This document shows positions 9,411 through 18,607 of a stretch of DNA of 39,171 nucleotides, in pieces. Origin of the DNA: Helicobacter trogontum (lineage in GTDB: Bacteria > Campylobacterota > Campylobacteria > Campylobacterales > Helicobacteraceae). The translations under genes and the position numbers were made by a program. Within the stretch, counting starts at the first letter, position 1, and every line of letters begins with the position of its first letter. The stretch lies in NCBI RefSeq assembly GCF_000765905.2, contig NZ_JRPL02000023.1:1-39171 (forward strand), in the 5' to 3' direction. Under the pieces are notes generated by a model, which saw only the letters and a program-made list of their open reading frames with translations, was not told the origin of the DNA and did not search any database.

Positions 9411-10085
9411 ATGATTTTTATTTTAGAAGATGAACATGCTATAAGGGAGCTTATTGAGTATACTTTAAACACACACTCTTTGGAATCAAAAGGTTTTGCA
9501 ACACCATCGGCTTTTTTTGAAACGTTAAATAAATTAAATGATGAGTGCTTACCTGAACTCATTTTGCTTGACATGATGTTGCCAGAACAAGATGGCATAG
9601 AAGTCTTAAAGATTCTTAAGAAAAAGCAATCAACAAAGCATATACCAGTCATTCTTTTAACTGCAAAAAGCAGTGAGCTTGATAAGGTTTATGGGTTAAA
9701 TATGGGTGCGGATGATTATGTAACAAAGCCTTTTGGCGTGCTTGAATTACTTGCAAGAATTAATGCTTTATTGAGAAGAACTCGCGGGTTGTCATCTGAT
9801 GAATATAGTTTTCAAGAAATTACCCTCAATCCAAAGACTCGCATAGTTAGTGCAAATGGAGTGCCTATTAACTTAACCTACAAGGAATTTGAGATGCTTG
9901 CACTATTCCTTGCTAATCCACATCTAGTATTTACAAGAGAACAACTTTTAGAATCAATATGGGGGAGCGAATTTCAAACACGCACAGTTGATGTGCATAT
10001 AAATACTTTACGCACAAAGCTTGGCGAATATGGTAAATATATCCAAACCGTGCGTGGTGTTGGTTATAAAATTGCTCATGCATAG
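9411..10085 (+). CDS. OmpR/PhoB-family response regulator
   Basis: A 224-residue DNA-binding regulator. The receiver domain (1-118) carries the acidic pocket Glu6/Asp7, phospho-acceptor Asp54 (ILLDMMLPEQDG), Thr84 and Lys106 (TKPFG), so phosphorylation should work. A winged-helix domain (about 130-222) follows, with FTREQLLESIWG, RTVDVHINTLRTKLG and VRGVGYKI. The ATG is preceded by GGAG nine bases away and AAGGA immediately before it. It is followed after 30 bases by a histidine kinase and almost certainly forms one operon and signalling pair with it. Overall resemblance is to PhoB, but no phosphate genes are nearby, so the signal is left open. Confidence 0.92.
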   Translation: MIFILEDEHAIRELIEYTLNTHSLESKGFATPSAFFETLNKLNDECLPELILLDMMLPEQDGIEVLKILKKKQSTKHIPVILLTAKSSELDKVYGLNMGADDYVTKPFGVLELLARINALLRRTRGLSSDEYSFQEITLNPKTRIVSANGVPINLTYKEFEMLALFLANPHLVFTREQLLESIWGSEFQTRTVDVHINTLRTKLGEYGKYIQTVRGVGYKIAHA

Positions 10086-10115
10086 TAAAGCTGGTTTATA
10101 GTAAGGTGATTTGGC

Positions 10116-11954
10116 TTGAGGCAAAGGATTTTTTGGACTATTTTTATTGTATGTTTTGGGTGGGTATTGCTCGGACTTTTGACAAGTTTTTTATTTTTTA
10201 CCAGCTATTATGAAAAAGAAATTATTTCACATTTAAAGCAAAATAGTCATTATATTGAAGTAGGGCTAAAGCAGCAAGGCATTTCTTATTTATCAAGTAT
10301 TAATACCACATATCGTATAAGCATTATTGATTCTCTTGGTAATGTTGTATATGATAATTTGGCACCTCTGGATTCACTTGATAATCATGCAGACAGAATA
10401 GAGTTTAAAGAAAGTATAAAACATGGCATGGCACAAAGTTATCGCTATTCAGAGAGTATGCAACATGAAATGCTTTATTATGCCCTAAAAATTATGTTGC
10501 CAACAACTTTTATGGACGCAAATAATGACATTCTAGATACCAAAGATATGCAGACCTATGTTTTACGTATAGCAAGTCCTCATAAAAATATATTCTTGCT
10601 TCTCTGTGATACTTTGCCCTATATTAGTCTTATCTTGTTTGCATGTTTGATAGTTAGTTTTATACTTGCAAGAAGCATTGCGCATTTTATTACTTCGCCA
10701 TTAAATGCACTGCGTTTAGAAAATCCACTTGGAATAAAAAGTTATGAGGAGCTCTTGCCGCTTTTGCATAAAGTTGATGAGCAAAATCGCTTAATAGATG
10801 TTCAAATCAAGCAATTACAAGTAGATAAAGACACTTTCAATACAATTACACAAAATATGGATGATGGATTTTTGCTCCTTGATTCTAAAGGTGATATTTT
10901 GTCATTCAATAAGAGCTCTATGAAATTTTTTGGTGTATTGCATGAGGGTATGAATATAGCGGTCCTAGATACACATTATAAAAAATGGTTTGAAATTGCA
11001 ATGCAGGGATCAAAACATACAGAAGTCATTGAGCATAATGATTGCACCTATCAAGTCATTGTGGAATCTGTATTTAATTCTGCTAAGCCACACGATGATG
11101 ATATGGATAGCAATCATGATGCAAAGTTTGATAGATCGCAAGATTTAGAGAGTTTAGATTCTATGTTGACTACGTGTATTACAGAATCTAAAATGCAAAA
11201 TAGCAATTTAGATTCCACAAAAAATATACGCAATAGTGCAGTCCCAATTGGTGTAGCAATAATTCTTCTTGATATTACAGAAAAGGCACAAAGAGAACAA
11301 TTAAGACGCGAATTCAGTGCAAATGTATCCCATGAATTAAAGACACCACTTACAAGTATTCTAGCAGTGCTTGAGATGTTGCAAAACAATATTATAAAAC
11401 AAGAAGATATCCCAAAGTTTCTTGGTAATATGCATAAAGAGGCAAAACGCCTCATGGCATTAATTGAGGATATTATTATCCTAAATGAACTTGATAATGA
11501 TTATACATTTACGCCATTTTCGCTTTCAATGCAGAATCTTTGTGAGATTGTCCTTGCCATGTTTAAAGATTCTATCGCACAAAAGCATCTATATTGCACA
11601 ATACGAGGTGATGATTTTTTGGTTATGGGCGAACAGCGACTGCTTCTTGCCATGCTTTCTCACCTTTGTGAAAATGCTATCAAATACAATAAAGATAAGG
11701 GAAATATAGAGCTAACCCTTAATGCGACACACAAAACCTTATGTATCAAAGATAGTGGTATTGGTATACCAGAAATGTATCATGAGAGGGTTTTTGAGCG
11801 ATTTTTTTGTGTTGATAAAAGCCATTCAAATATGATAAATGGTACAGGGCTTGGTTTAAGCATAGTCAAACATGTAGCACATTTGCATAATGCAAGGATT
11901 GAGCTTAAAAGTACGCTTGATGTAGGCACTACCATTACTCTTTGGTTTGACTAG
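10116..11954 (+). CDS. Membrane sensor histidine kinase (PhoR-like) paired with the upstream regulator
   Basis: A 612-residue kinase. Transmembrane helix 1 (about 5-30), periplasmic sensor (31-158), helix 2 (160-186), a short linker, a PAS-like domain (about 235-385), HisKA with His406 in FSANVSHELKTPL, then a HATPase domain with the N-box CENAIKYN (about 518), DSGIGIP and GTGLGLSIV (about 576). It starts at TTG, with AAGG about ten bases upstream and no better in-frame ATG. A hydrophilic insertion at about 325-372, rich in Asp, Ser and Asn, interrupts the PAS-like domain and carries two AGAWTCT words. The architecture resembles PhoR kinases, but the signal cannot be deduced from the sequence. 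Confidence 0.92.
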   Translation: MRQRIFWTIFIVCFGWVLLGLLTSFLFFTSYYEKEIISHLKQNSHYIEVGLKQQGISYLSSINTTYRISIIDSLGNVVYDNLAPLDSLDNHADRIEFKESIKHGMAQSYRYSESMQHEMLYYALKIMLPTTFMDANNDILDTKDMQTYVLRIASPHKNIFLLLCDTLPYISLILFACLIVSFILARSIAHFITSPLNALRLENPLGIKSYEELLPLLHKVDEQNRLIDVQIKQLQVDKDTFNTITQNMDDGFLLLDSKGDILSFNKSSMKFFGVLHEGMNIAVLDTHYKKWFEIAMQGSKHTEVIEHNDCTYQVIVESVFNSAKPHDDDMDSNHDAKFDRSQDLESLDSMLTTCITESKMQNSNLDSTKNIRNSAVPIGVAIILLDITEKAQREQLRREFSANVSHELKTPLTSILAVLEMLQNNIIKQEDIPKFLGNMHKEAKRLMALIEDIIILNELDNDYTFTPFSLSMQNLCEIVLAMFKDSIAQKHLYCTIRGDDFLVMGEQRLLLAMLSHLCENAIKYNKDKGNIELTLNATHKTLCIKDSGIGIPEMYHERVFERFFCVDKSHSNMINGTGLGLSIVKHVAHLHNARIELKSTLDVGTTITLWFD

Positions 11955-12342
11955 ACGCTACTTTGCATTATCCTTTGCTTGTTTCCACTTGGTTATCTTA
12001 TTTTGCTTAGCAATTTTATAATTACTTGGAAATGCTTGTTTTATAGTTATTGTGATTGTGTTGATTTTATAAAGATTAGATTCTATGTATTGCTTGAATT
12101 AAGAGGTTAGATAAAGTAGAATCTAAGATGATTGGTTAAATGTGTCTTAGTATGATAAGATATTATTAATTATGATATGACAATAGAATTCAAGAATATA
12201 AGCAGATGCACCTATGTGTTATGTGTAAAATTATAAGTGTTTTATTTGATGTAAGATGTAAGTATATGGATGGGGTGTGTTACAAAAAGATTATTGAATA
12301 GATGAGAAATAAAGAAATAAGAAGATATTATAAGTAAAGCAA
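11955..12342. other. Gene-free stretch, nothing recognised
   Basis: AT-rich spacer between the convergent kinase and cmoB. It holds two AGAWTCT words but no open frame, RNA gene or clear terminator that I can identify. Confidence 0.5.
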
Positions 12343-13431
12343 TTATGAAAGCATAAAGATACCCCGACATGCTGGAGGATATCCTTCTGCTGTTTGTGTG
12401 CTTGTAAGATAATCACCTAAACTTTTTTTGTCTATAAAATCTGTGCTTCTTTGCTCTGTGTTATCTGTATATGAATAGCTTAGAAGCTCACAGGACTTAA
12501 AACCTGCATGCAAGGCAAGATTTTGTAGGGCTTGTGGGCTAAATATGTAAAATACATTTGGCATTTTTGCATAAGTAGGATATGGGCAAAGGCATGTTGG
12601 GCTTTCATCTTGTAATATAAGTGTCTCGAGCAATAAGATACCATTTGGTGCCAAAACACTTTTTAGCTGCTTAAGTGTTTGTAATGGCTCTTTTCTGTGA
12701 TATAGCACACCTAAACATAAAACAAGATCATATTTTGCACGAAGTTTTGATACATCTTGCACTCCTAGAAGACGAAAATTGCAATGTGAAATATTTGAGA
12801 GTTTATATATAAAATAAAATTGTAGGAAAAATATTGCAATAGGGTCGATACCTGTAATATGTTTTATTCCGCGTAATGCTAAATCAAACATATAATAGCC
12901 ATTATTACAACCCACATCAAGCACAGCTTTATCTTTTAAATCATATTGCATTGTATCTAGGGCTTTTAATATAAGTTTCATTTTTTTGTTGCTTTGCCAC
13001 TCAGAATCAATAAAAAATTGCATATTTTTACTATCTTTTGTATAGTGCAAACAAAAAGGACCTTTCCTCCATGGTTTGAGCTCTAAGATTAAGTCGTTTA
13101 ATAGCGCTATTTCTCTATGGCTTATCATGTCTTTATGAAAAAAGAGACTAAAGGCTTCTTTTGTATTATCTTCTTTAGGTTCTAAAATGGGTGTATTGTC
13201 TGGGTTATGGGACATACTATCATTGTTATATAGTCTTGAAATGCTATAGGTTGCCTTTATTTGAAGCGTGAGTAGCTTGTATAAAATCTCATGATATGGC
13301 TTTAGGGATTTTAGCTCTGCTTCACTCCATTGTGAGAGAATAGAATCTTTTTTGCATAAGTCTTGTATTAGTATATCTTGTTTGCAAGATGTATATATGG
13401 AATCATAATTATTTGGTAGATCACTCTTCAT
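12343..13431 (-). CDS. cmoB: tRNA U34 carboxymethyltransferase CmoB
   Basis: A 362-residue enzyme that uses carboxy-S-adenosylmethionine to turn 5-hydroxyuridine-34 into 5-oxyacetyluridine in tRNA, widening wobble reading. Shared with E. coli CmoB are LKPWRKGPF, the SAM-binding loop LDVGCNNGYYMFDL, ITGIDPIAIFFLQF, LCLGVLYHRKEPL, LLLETLIL, NVFYIFSP, and the C-terminal TAEGYPPACRGIFM. The family is otherwise about 320 residues; the extra length is a hydrophilic stretch at about 70-95 (SMSHNPDNTPILEPKEDN). AGGAG lies seven bases before the ATG. It is 21 bases downstream of the Mur-like gene and probably cotranscribed with it. No cmoA is seen in the window. Confidence 0.95.
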   Translation of the reverse strand: MKSDLPNNYDSIYTSCKQDILIQDLCKKDSILSQWSEAELKSLKPYHEILYKLLTLQIKATYSISRLYNNDSMSHNPDNTPILEPKEDNTKEAFSLFFHKDMISHREIALLNDLILELKPWRKGPFCLHYTKDSKNMQFFIDSEWQSNKKMKLILKALDTMQYDLKDKAVLDVGCNNGYYMFDLALRGIKHITGIDPIAIFFLQFYFIYKLSNISHCNFRLLGVQDVSKLRAKYDLVLCLGVLYHRKEPLQTLKQLKSVLAPNGILLLETLILQDESPTCLCPYPTYAKMPNVFYIFSPQALQNLALHAGFKSCELLSYSYTDNTEQRSTDFIDKKSLGDYLTSTQTAEGYPPACRGIFMLS

Positions 13432-13452
13432 AATAGACTCCTAGATTCTATC

Positions 13453-14844
13453 TTATAATTGTATGCCATATGCACTAAATAGATTTGGTGACTGCGTTAT
13501 GGCATGGATTGTTTTTTGATCTTGTTGCTTGTTTGGTTTTAGCAAACCACTTTCTTTTTCAAATCTTTTCTTTGAGATTCCATAAATAATTGCAAGATGG
13601 TATGGAGTCTTGGTTAGAATTTGCACAAGATGGTTTATGTGTGCGTAAGGAATAGTAATATTTTTTTGAGTTGTTTTTGGTAACTTTGTATTTTTTGCAT
13701 AGCACGATAGTATTTTTAAGTGACCTGCTTCTACTTTTAGGTATTCAATTAAGATATTAGAATCTTGATTCTTTCGTAAAGATTCAAATATGATATGCAC
13801 ATTGCTTTGTATTTCAGCACTATAGTCAAAATCCTTTTCTTGCAAACTAGGACATGCAAAAAATGATGGGTTTGCACAAAATAGCAAACTTTTTTCTTTT
13901 GTGCCCACACTCAATCTTTCACTAGAATCAAAATGGCAGCAACTTAATTCATCTAAATGCACCCCATTAATGTCTATATTGCTTTGCATATATTTTGGTA
14001 CCTTAGGATTAAAAGGCCGCAACTCCTGTCCTGATACAATGTGTGTAGTCTTTGATTCTCTTGCATACAAGCCACCTACAGATTCTATATAGGATTGCCA
14101 ATATTCATGCTTCAAAAATGAGAAAGTTGCCATAAGACTCTCTAAAAAAGGCAATAAAACATAGGGTAGAGAAATCTTATAAACTACATTTTCCCAAATG
14201 ATTTTACTCTCAAAAAGTGCATAGCTAATAATACTGCAATGTTTGTAATATTGCCTTGGGACTTCCTTTTCTAGATCATATTGCGAAAAAATACTCCGAC
14301 TTCTCTCTAGCCTTTGCCTTGCATACTGCACAGAAAAACATGTGTGCATTTGTAGATTCTCTAGGGCTTGAATACTTGTTAATAGAATCTTGCAAAAAGG
14401 AAGAGTGTTTTCATCTTGAATGTTATCTTGGTTGTTATATAGTTCAAACACTTCTTCTAGGCAATCTTGTAGGGTTGTGCTATATAAGATAGGTAAGTCT
14501 ACTTGTAAGCTTTTGGCTAAGGATGTTTCAATGGGTGTAAGCATAAGTAATGTATATTGAGATTCTAAGAGAAAGTAACGCACAAGCCTACGCATACTTT
14601 GCTCTATATTTGACACCTTGATCCATGCAATCTCTGTATCATCACTACATGTTGCATCGCCTTCAAAAACGATACCATAAGCACCATTTGCTATTGCTTG
14701 TTTTATATCACTTGCATTTAATGCAAAAAAAAGCGTCCCACTTACAACTTTTTTTACATTATATGTTATTCCACTAAAAGCACTAATAAAAGGTGTATTT
14801 ACCAACTCTCCATATAAAATATCAAGTGCTTTATCCAATCTCAT
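13453..14844 (-). CDS. Hypothetical protein with a Mur-ligase N-terminal-like domain and no ATP-binding domain
   Basis: A 463-residue protein. Residues about 20-95 resemble the UDP-sugar-binding N-terminal domain of Mur ligases: FSGITYNVKKVVSGTLFFAL, IKQAIANGAYGIVFEG and WIKVSNIEQSMRRLVRYF. The central Mur ATPase motif GTxGK(T/S) is absent, as is the C-terminal ligase domain. The remaining 370 residues are unfamiliar and without obvious membrane segments. Peptide-ligase activity is therefore unlikely; binding of a UDP-MurNAc-type ligand or a regulatory role in wall synthesis is possible. The start has only a weak upstream site. It is the first gene of a pair with cmoB. Confidence 0.65.
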   Translation of the reverse strand: MRLDKALDILYGELVNTPFISAFSGITYNVKKVVSGTLFFALNASDIKQAIANGAYGIVFEGDATCSDDTEIAWIKVSNIEQSMRRLVRYFLLESQYTLLMLTPIETSLAKSLQVDLPILYSTTLQDCLEEVFELYNNQDNIQDENTLPFCKILLTSIQALENLQMHTCFSVQYARQRLERSRSIFSQYDLEKEVPRQYYKHCSIISYALFESKIIWENVVYKISLPYVLLPFLESLMATFSFLKHEYWQSYIESVGGLYARESKTTHIVSGQELRPFNPKVPKYMQSNIDINGVHLDELSCCHFDSSERLSVGTKEKSLLFCANPSFFACPSLQEKDFDYSAEIQSNVHIIFESLRKNQDSNILIEYLKVEAGHLKILSCYAKNTKLPKTTQKNITIPYAHINHLVQILTKTPYHLAIIYGISKKRFEKESGLLKPNKQQDQKTIHAITQSPNLFSAYGIQL

Positions 14845-14932
14845 CTTATTTCTTTATAGAATCTACAAAATCTTTAAATCAGTTTATGATAACATAAAAT
14901 TGCAAAAACTATTATATAAGCATTATAAAACG

Positions 14933-16129
14933 CTATTTTTTTGTATAAACATCAAAAGTTTCCATAATGTGATCAGCAATTATTTTTGCTTCTTGCAATG
15001 TCATATTCTGATGACATGGTATTGATAGCTCTTTGCTATAAAAAGATTCTGCATTTGGTAGTGGAGGGTTTTGCAGATATTTATAAGCCTTAAAATTATA
15101 AATTGGTTTATAATGCACCTGCACACCGATATTATGCTTTGCTAGTGTGTTTGCAATCTCCTCTTTCTTGGCAATGAGATGAGATTCTAATAAGAGTGGG
15201 TATAAATGATATGTACTTTTTACAGAATCTTCAATATGTAAGGTTTTGCAATGAGGGTTGTTTTTGAAATAATTATCATAAAAAGATGCAATTTCTTGCC
15301 GTTTTGCAAGAAAAGAATCTAGTCGCTTTAGTTGCGAGATTCCAAGACTAGCACTTACTTCATGTAAACGAAAATTAAATCCAAGCATTATGCAATCGTG
15401 ATTATAAGGTGTATGTTTTATAATACCGTGACTACACACAAGAGAGGCAATATTGGCAAAAAAGTCATTATTGCATACTAATGCTCCCCCCTCACAGGTG
15501 GTAAAAGGTTTTACTGCATGAAAGCTAAAGATACTCATGTCAGCTAGGCTTCCTGCCTTTTTGTTGTCATAAGTTGCCCCAAATGCATGACTTGAATCTG
15601 AAATCCATAATATATTATGCTTTCTTGCAAACTCTCTGAAAGCATACATATTCACACTATTACCTGCATAATCTACAGAACATACTGCAATAGTGTCTTC
15701 ACGCAATAAAGATTCTAATCCAGATAGTTCCAAGTTACCATTTTTATCAATATCTGCAAAAATTGGGGTAATGTTATTTGCAAGCATCATATTTGCTGTA
15801 GCTACAAAGCTTATTGGAGTTGTAATAATGCTAAATGAGTTCTTTTTTGCCGCATAATCTAGATTTGCTGCATTTTTAAGTCTTGCTTCATTATTATATC
15901 TTCCACTTACAACATATTCTTTTAGTGCATAAAAAGCTGCATATAGTGCTGAAGTGGCAGAATTAAAACTTACAGCATGTTCTGTACCTATGTATGAGGC
16001 AATAGTTTCTTCAAATTGTTTGGTATATTTTCCTTGTGTTAAGTGGGTGGAAAAAAGTGCATCTATGACTGCTAGTTTATCATCGTCGTTAATAGATTGT
16101 GTGCTATAAGGAATAAAATTTTCCAACAT
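14933..16129 (-). CDS. pseC: PLP-dependent aminotransferase PseC (pseudaminic acid pathway)
   Basis: A 398-residue DegT/DnrJ/EryC1-fold enzyme. The match to H. pylori PseC is clear: THLTQGKYTKQFE, AVSFNSATSALYA, ITTPISFVATANM, SVDYAGNSV, SDSSHAFGATY, the PLP Lys207 in FSFHAVKPFTTCEGGA, GFNFRLHEVSASLGISQLKRLD and VQVHYKPIY. PseC makes UDP-4-amino-4,6-dideoxy-N-acetyl-L-altrosamine, a precursor of the pseudaminic acid that decorates flagellins. A local insertion of about 20 residues (72-97) comes before ITTPISF. AAAGG lies eight bases before the ATG. No other pse genes are in the window, so the pathway is dispersed, as in H. pylori. Confidence 0.92.
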   Translation of the reverse strand: MLENFIPYSTQSINDDDKLAVIDALFSTHLTQGKYTKQFEETIASYIGTEHAVSFNSATSALYAAFYALKEYVVSGRYNNEARLKNAANLDYAAKKNSFSIITTPISFVATANMMLANNITPIFADIDKNGNLELSGLESLLREDTIAVCSVDYAGNSVNMYAFREFARKHNILWISDSSHAFGATYDNKKAGSLADMSIFSFHAVKPFTTCEGGALVCNNDFFANIASLVCSHGIIKHTPYNHDCIMLGFNFRLHEVSASLGISQLKRLDSFLAKRQEIASFYDNYFKNNPHCKTLHIEDSVKSTYHLYPLLLESHLIAKKEEIANTLAKHNIGVQVHYKPIYNFKAYKYLQNPPLPNAESFYSKELSIPCHQNMTLQEAKIIADHIMETFDVYTKK

Positions 16130-16153
16130 TGCTAAAACCTTTTAAAAAAAAGT

Positions 16154-16159
16154 TATAAT
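16154..16159 (+). promoter_or_regulatory. -10 box for transaldolase, preceded by an 8-A run
   Basis: TATAAT 31 bases before the tal start, with eight consecutive A (16144-16151) immediately upstream in the spacer. Length changes in such a run could alter promoter strength, but only one length is visible here. Confidence 0.45.
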
Positions 16160-16190
16160 CACAGAAATATACCATAAGTTAAGGAATAAG

Positions 16191-17162
16191 ATGATAAGCA
16201 TTTGGTGTGATTTTATAGAAAGAAGTTTCTTGCAGGGTGAATTTAAGGAGCTCGTTGCACAAGGTAAAGTGCAGGGTGCAACGAGTAATCCTAGTATTTT
16301 TGCACAGGCTTTAAAAAGCGAGAGCTATCATTCAAGCATAAATGAACTGAAACAAGCAGGAAAAAAACCAAAAGAAATATATGAAACTCTAGCAATAGAG
16401 GACATTAAAATGGCTAGTCAGATTCTCATGCCACTTTTCCTTGAAAACCCACAAAATGGGCTAATAAGTATTGAAATTGACCCATTTTTATCAAATGATA
16501 TCAATGCAAGTATCGATGAAGGTGTGCGATTGTGGCATGAAATAAATGCAAAAAATGTGATGATTAAGGTTCCTGCAACGCAAAGCGGATACACCATAAT
16601 GGAGCATTTAATGTTGCGTGGTATCAATGTGAATGCAACTTTGGTTTTTACAAAAGAGCAGAGCAGAAGAGTGTTGCAGGCATTTCAAAAAGCTAATACA
16701 CAGGCACAAGGTGTAATTAGTGTATTTGTATCACGATTTGATAGGGCTATTGATTTGCAACTAAAAGATGATTCCTTGCGTGGTAAATATGGTATTGCAA
16801 ATGCTATTGCAATCTATAAAGATTTTCTAAGTCAAAAACCACAGCAAAACTATCGAATATTATTTGCGAGTACAGGAGTGAAAGAGAAGAATGCAATTTA
16901 TAATGATGAGGGTTATTATGTGTATCCACTCGCATTTGAAAATTGTGTTAATACGCTTCCTTTACAGACGCTTCATGCGTTGCAAATGCAGAATCTAAAA
17001 GCTCCAAGTATGCAGCAAATTGCTTCATTTGATGATTTAGAAATTGCAGCAAGTTTAGAAGAAATGGATATTAATCTTGTTGACATTGAAGAGAAACTTC
17101 TGCAAGAGGGGCTAAAAAGCTTTGAGACAAGTTTCAATGATATGCTAAACTCTCTTGCATAA
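16191..17162 (+). CDS. tal: Transaldolase
   Basis: A 323-residue cytoplasmic enzyme of the non-oxidative pentose phosphate pathway, moving a dihydroxyacetone unit between sugar phosphates. Diagnostic segments are the N-terminal GATSNPSIFAQAL, the Schiff-base Lys126 in VMIKVPAT, GINVNATLVFT, ISVFVSRFDRAID and ILFASTGVKEKN. The length and the divergent FASTGVKEKN box match the transaldolase group found in Campylobacterota. AAGGA lies five bases before the ATG. It is divergent from pseC with a 61-base shared upstream region. Confidence 0.95.
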   Translation: MISIWCDFIERSFLQGEFKELVAQGKVQGATSNPSIFAQALKSESYHSSINELKQAGKKPKEIYETLAIEDIKMASQILMPLFLENPQNGLISIEIDPFLSNDINASIDEGVRLWHEINAKNVMIKVPATQSGYTIMEHLMLRGINVNATLVFTKEQSRRVLQAFQKANTQAQGVISVFVSRFDRAIDLQLKDDSLRGKYGIANAIAIYKDFLSQKPQQNYRILFASTGVKEKNAIYNDEGYYVYPLAFENCVNTLPLQTLHALQMQNLKAPSMQQIASFDDLEIAASLEEMDINLVDIEEKLLQEGLKSFETSFNDMLNSLA

Positions 17163-17566
17163 TAATCTCTAAGCTAATTTCTATATAAATGCTTTTTGCA
17201 CTTTTATATATAGTGTCAGATGTAATTAGGTTATAAGTGCCCCTACTAAAGCGATAAAATATCAAATGTGTTATTATTCATAATTGTTAATAATCTAGAA
17301 TCTTATACATTCTATACAAGCTTATAGAGCCTAAGTTGTTGATATAATGCGTTTAAGATGCTTTGTATCATTTAATATTATTTGCTTTGATGTATGTAAT
17401 TTTTGTCATATTTTTCGTTTTTCCATGCTGCATTCAACATGCTAAGTTCAGAATCTAAAACTAGAAGAGAGATACAGAAATTTGTATTAGTAATGTTAGG
17501 GCAAGAATAAGTCTTTGTCAAAGTTTAATATATTTAGAGAGTGATATGTTATTAAACCTTGCTGTA
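17163..17566. other. Gene-free stretch holding the relic of a DUF2147 gene
   Basis: No intact open frame. It holds the decayed DUF2147-gene relic (17336-17455) and two AGAWTCT words. Confidence 0.5.
17336..17455 (-). pseudogene. Relic of a tandem DUF2147 gene copy (3' end)
   Basis: The segment 17336-17410 aligns, at a constant offset of 260 bases, with the 3' end of the adjacent DUF2147 gene (17596 onward). Shared blocks include TTGTTG/GATATAATG next to GTTTAAG and TTTGCTTTGAT. On the minus strand it still reads LKRIISTT against LKHIIPTI in the intact protein, but stop codons and shifts break the frame. Similarity fades by about 17455. It looks like the remains of a tandem paralogue. Confidence 0.65.
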
Positions 17567-18082
17567 TTATTTCTTGCTACGCATAGTATCGTTAATTGTT
17601 GGTATAATGTGTTTAAGTGGCACTCTGTAGCGTTGATATTGTTTGCTTTGATCTGTATTTAATCTCTGCCACTCATAAGCCCTACTTAACATATAATAGG
17701 AGTCTAGTGCACCTATAAAGTCGATCTTATCATTTTCTTTTGGCACAATCTTGCCATAATATGTTTTGCAGTTATAAAAATTATAGATAGATCCATTTAC
17801 AAAATGTCCTTCATCATTTTCTGTATAACCATACCCAAATACAACCCCAACACTCTTCCTTTTACGCAAATCAGCATTTTTGTTACATGAATCTTTAATG
17901 GGCTCTGCTTCAAGATTTTTTACTCCATATATATAATATTTACCATCATGTTTAAAGATCTCAACAATTGCTTGACCTCCTTCAGTACCCTTATGCGTTA
18001 AATAAATACCTGAAATATCTCTTGCATAAATAACACTAAAAAACCCCCATATTAAACACACTCCATAGCGTAATAAATGCAT
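17567..18082 (-). CDS. Secreted DUF2147-family protein
   Basis: A 171-residue protein with a signal peptide (about 1-20, ending YA-RD). A small beta-rich domain follows, beginning DISGIYLTHKGTEGGQAIVEIF, with GSIYNFYNCKTYYGKIVPKENDKIDFIGAL later on. This is the DUF2147 pattern: a G-x-W/Y-x-T opening, a repeated glycine turn, and a YxGKI strand. Function is unknown; members are periplasmic or outer-membrane-linked. Two Cys (in DSCNK and YNCKTY) could pair. AGGAG lies five bases before the ATG. It follows the YhcH-family gene by 12 bases, so the two are probably cotranscribed. Confidence 0.75.
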   Translation of the reverse strand: MHLLRYGVCLIWGFFSVIYARDISGIYLTHKGTEGGQAIVEIFKHDGKYYIYGVKNLEAEPIKDSCNKNADLRKRKSVGVVFGYGYTENDEGHFVNGSIYNFYNCKTYYGKIVPKENDKIDFIGALDSYYMLSRAYEWQRLNTDQSKQYQRYRVPLKHIIPTINDTMRSKK

Positions 18083-18094
18083 ATTTTCTCCTAA

Positions 18095-18607
18095 TTACAA
18101 AGATTTTACAAGATAAGATTCTAGTAGCGTTTTTGGGACTTTTGCTACTACTTTATATACTCGATTGTTTGTGATGTGTTTATGCTTTAAACCCCCAGCA
18201 TGCACATCATGTGGGAAAAATACGCAAAGACATGCTTTATTTGAAAGGATCTTATGAGCAGATTTGTTTGACTTATATACAATTAAATCTCGTGCTTCAT
18301 TATATGCTTCTGTAATCCTAAAATCTTTGGAATCCCCTATCATAAAGCATTCACTACCATGAATTGTAAGTTGAAAATCAATATATTGATTATGCGTTTC
18401 AAAAAACGCATGTTTATATGGTTTTAGTTTATATGTTTGCAACATTGCAAAAATACCGCAATTTAAATCAATTCGAATTCCATTTTTATAATCTTGCTTT
18501 TTATACTCACCCTGCAAACAAGCCTCAAAAAAAACATAAAGTTGTTTCAATGCTTCATGTTGGCAAAAAAGCCACGTACAATTATTAAGTTTTGAAATAA
18601 TAGCCAT
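18095..18607 (-). CDS. YhcH/YjgK/YiaL-family cupin protein
   Basis: A 170-residue protein with the family's single beta-barrel pattern: AFFETHNQYIDFQLTIHGSE (family form FExHxxYxDxxxxxxGxE), then FFPHDVHAGGL supplying metal-ligand His, and the closing VYKVVAKVPK. Members are linked to sialic acid or other sugar metabolism, or to control of beta-galactosidase (EbgC) and biofilm traits, but their reaction is mostly unsettled. GGGAGAG lies five bases before the ATG. A possible minus-strand -10 (18627-18632) gives a very short leader. No sugar-uptake genes are adjacent, so the substrate is unknown. Confidence 0.85.
   Translation of the reverse strand: MAIISKLNNCTWLFCQHEALKQLYVFFEACLQGEYKKQDYKNGIRIDLNCGIFAMLQTYKLKPYKHAFFETHNQYIDFQLTIHGSECFMIGDSKDFRITEAYNEARDLIVYKSNKSAHKILSNKACLCVFFPHDVHAGGLKHKHITNNRVYKVVAKVPKTLLESYLVKSL

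Noticed and set aside
10116-11954. Naming the two-component pair PhoBR
   Set aside because: Domain order resembles PhoR/PhoB, but no phosphate-uptake genes or pho boxes are nearby, so the signal is left open.
16144-16151. 8-A run as a phase-variation switch for tal
   Set aside because: Runs of eight A are common in AT-rich DNA and only one length is seen; kept as a note on the promoter only.
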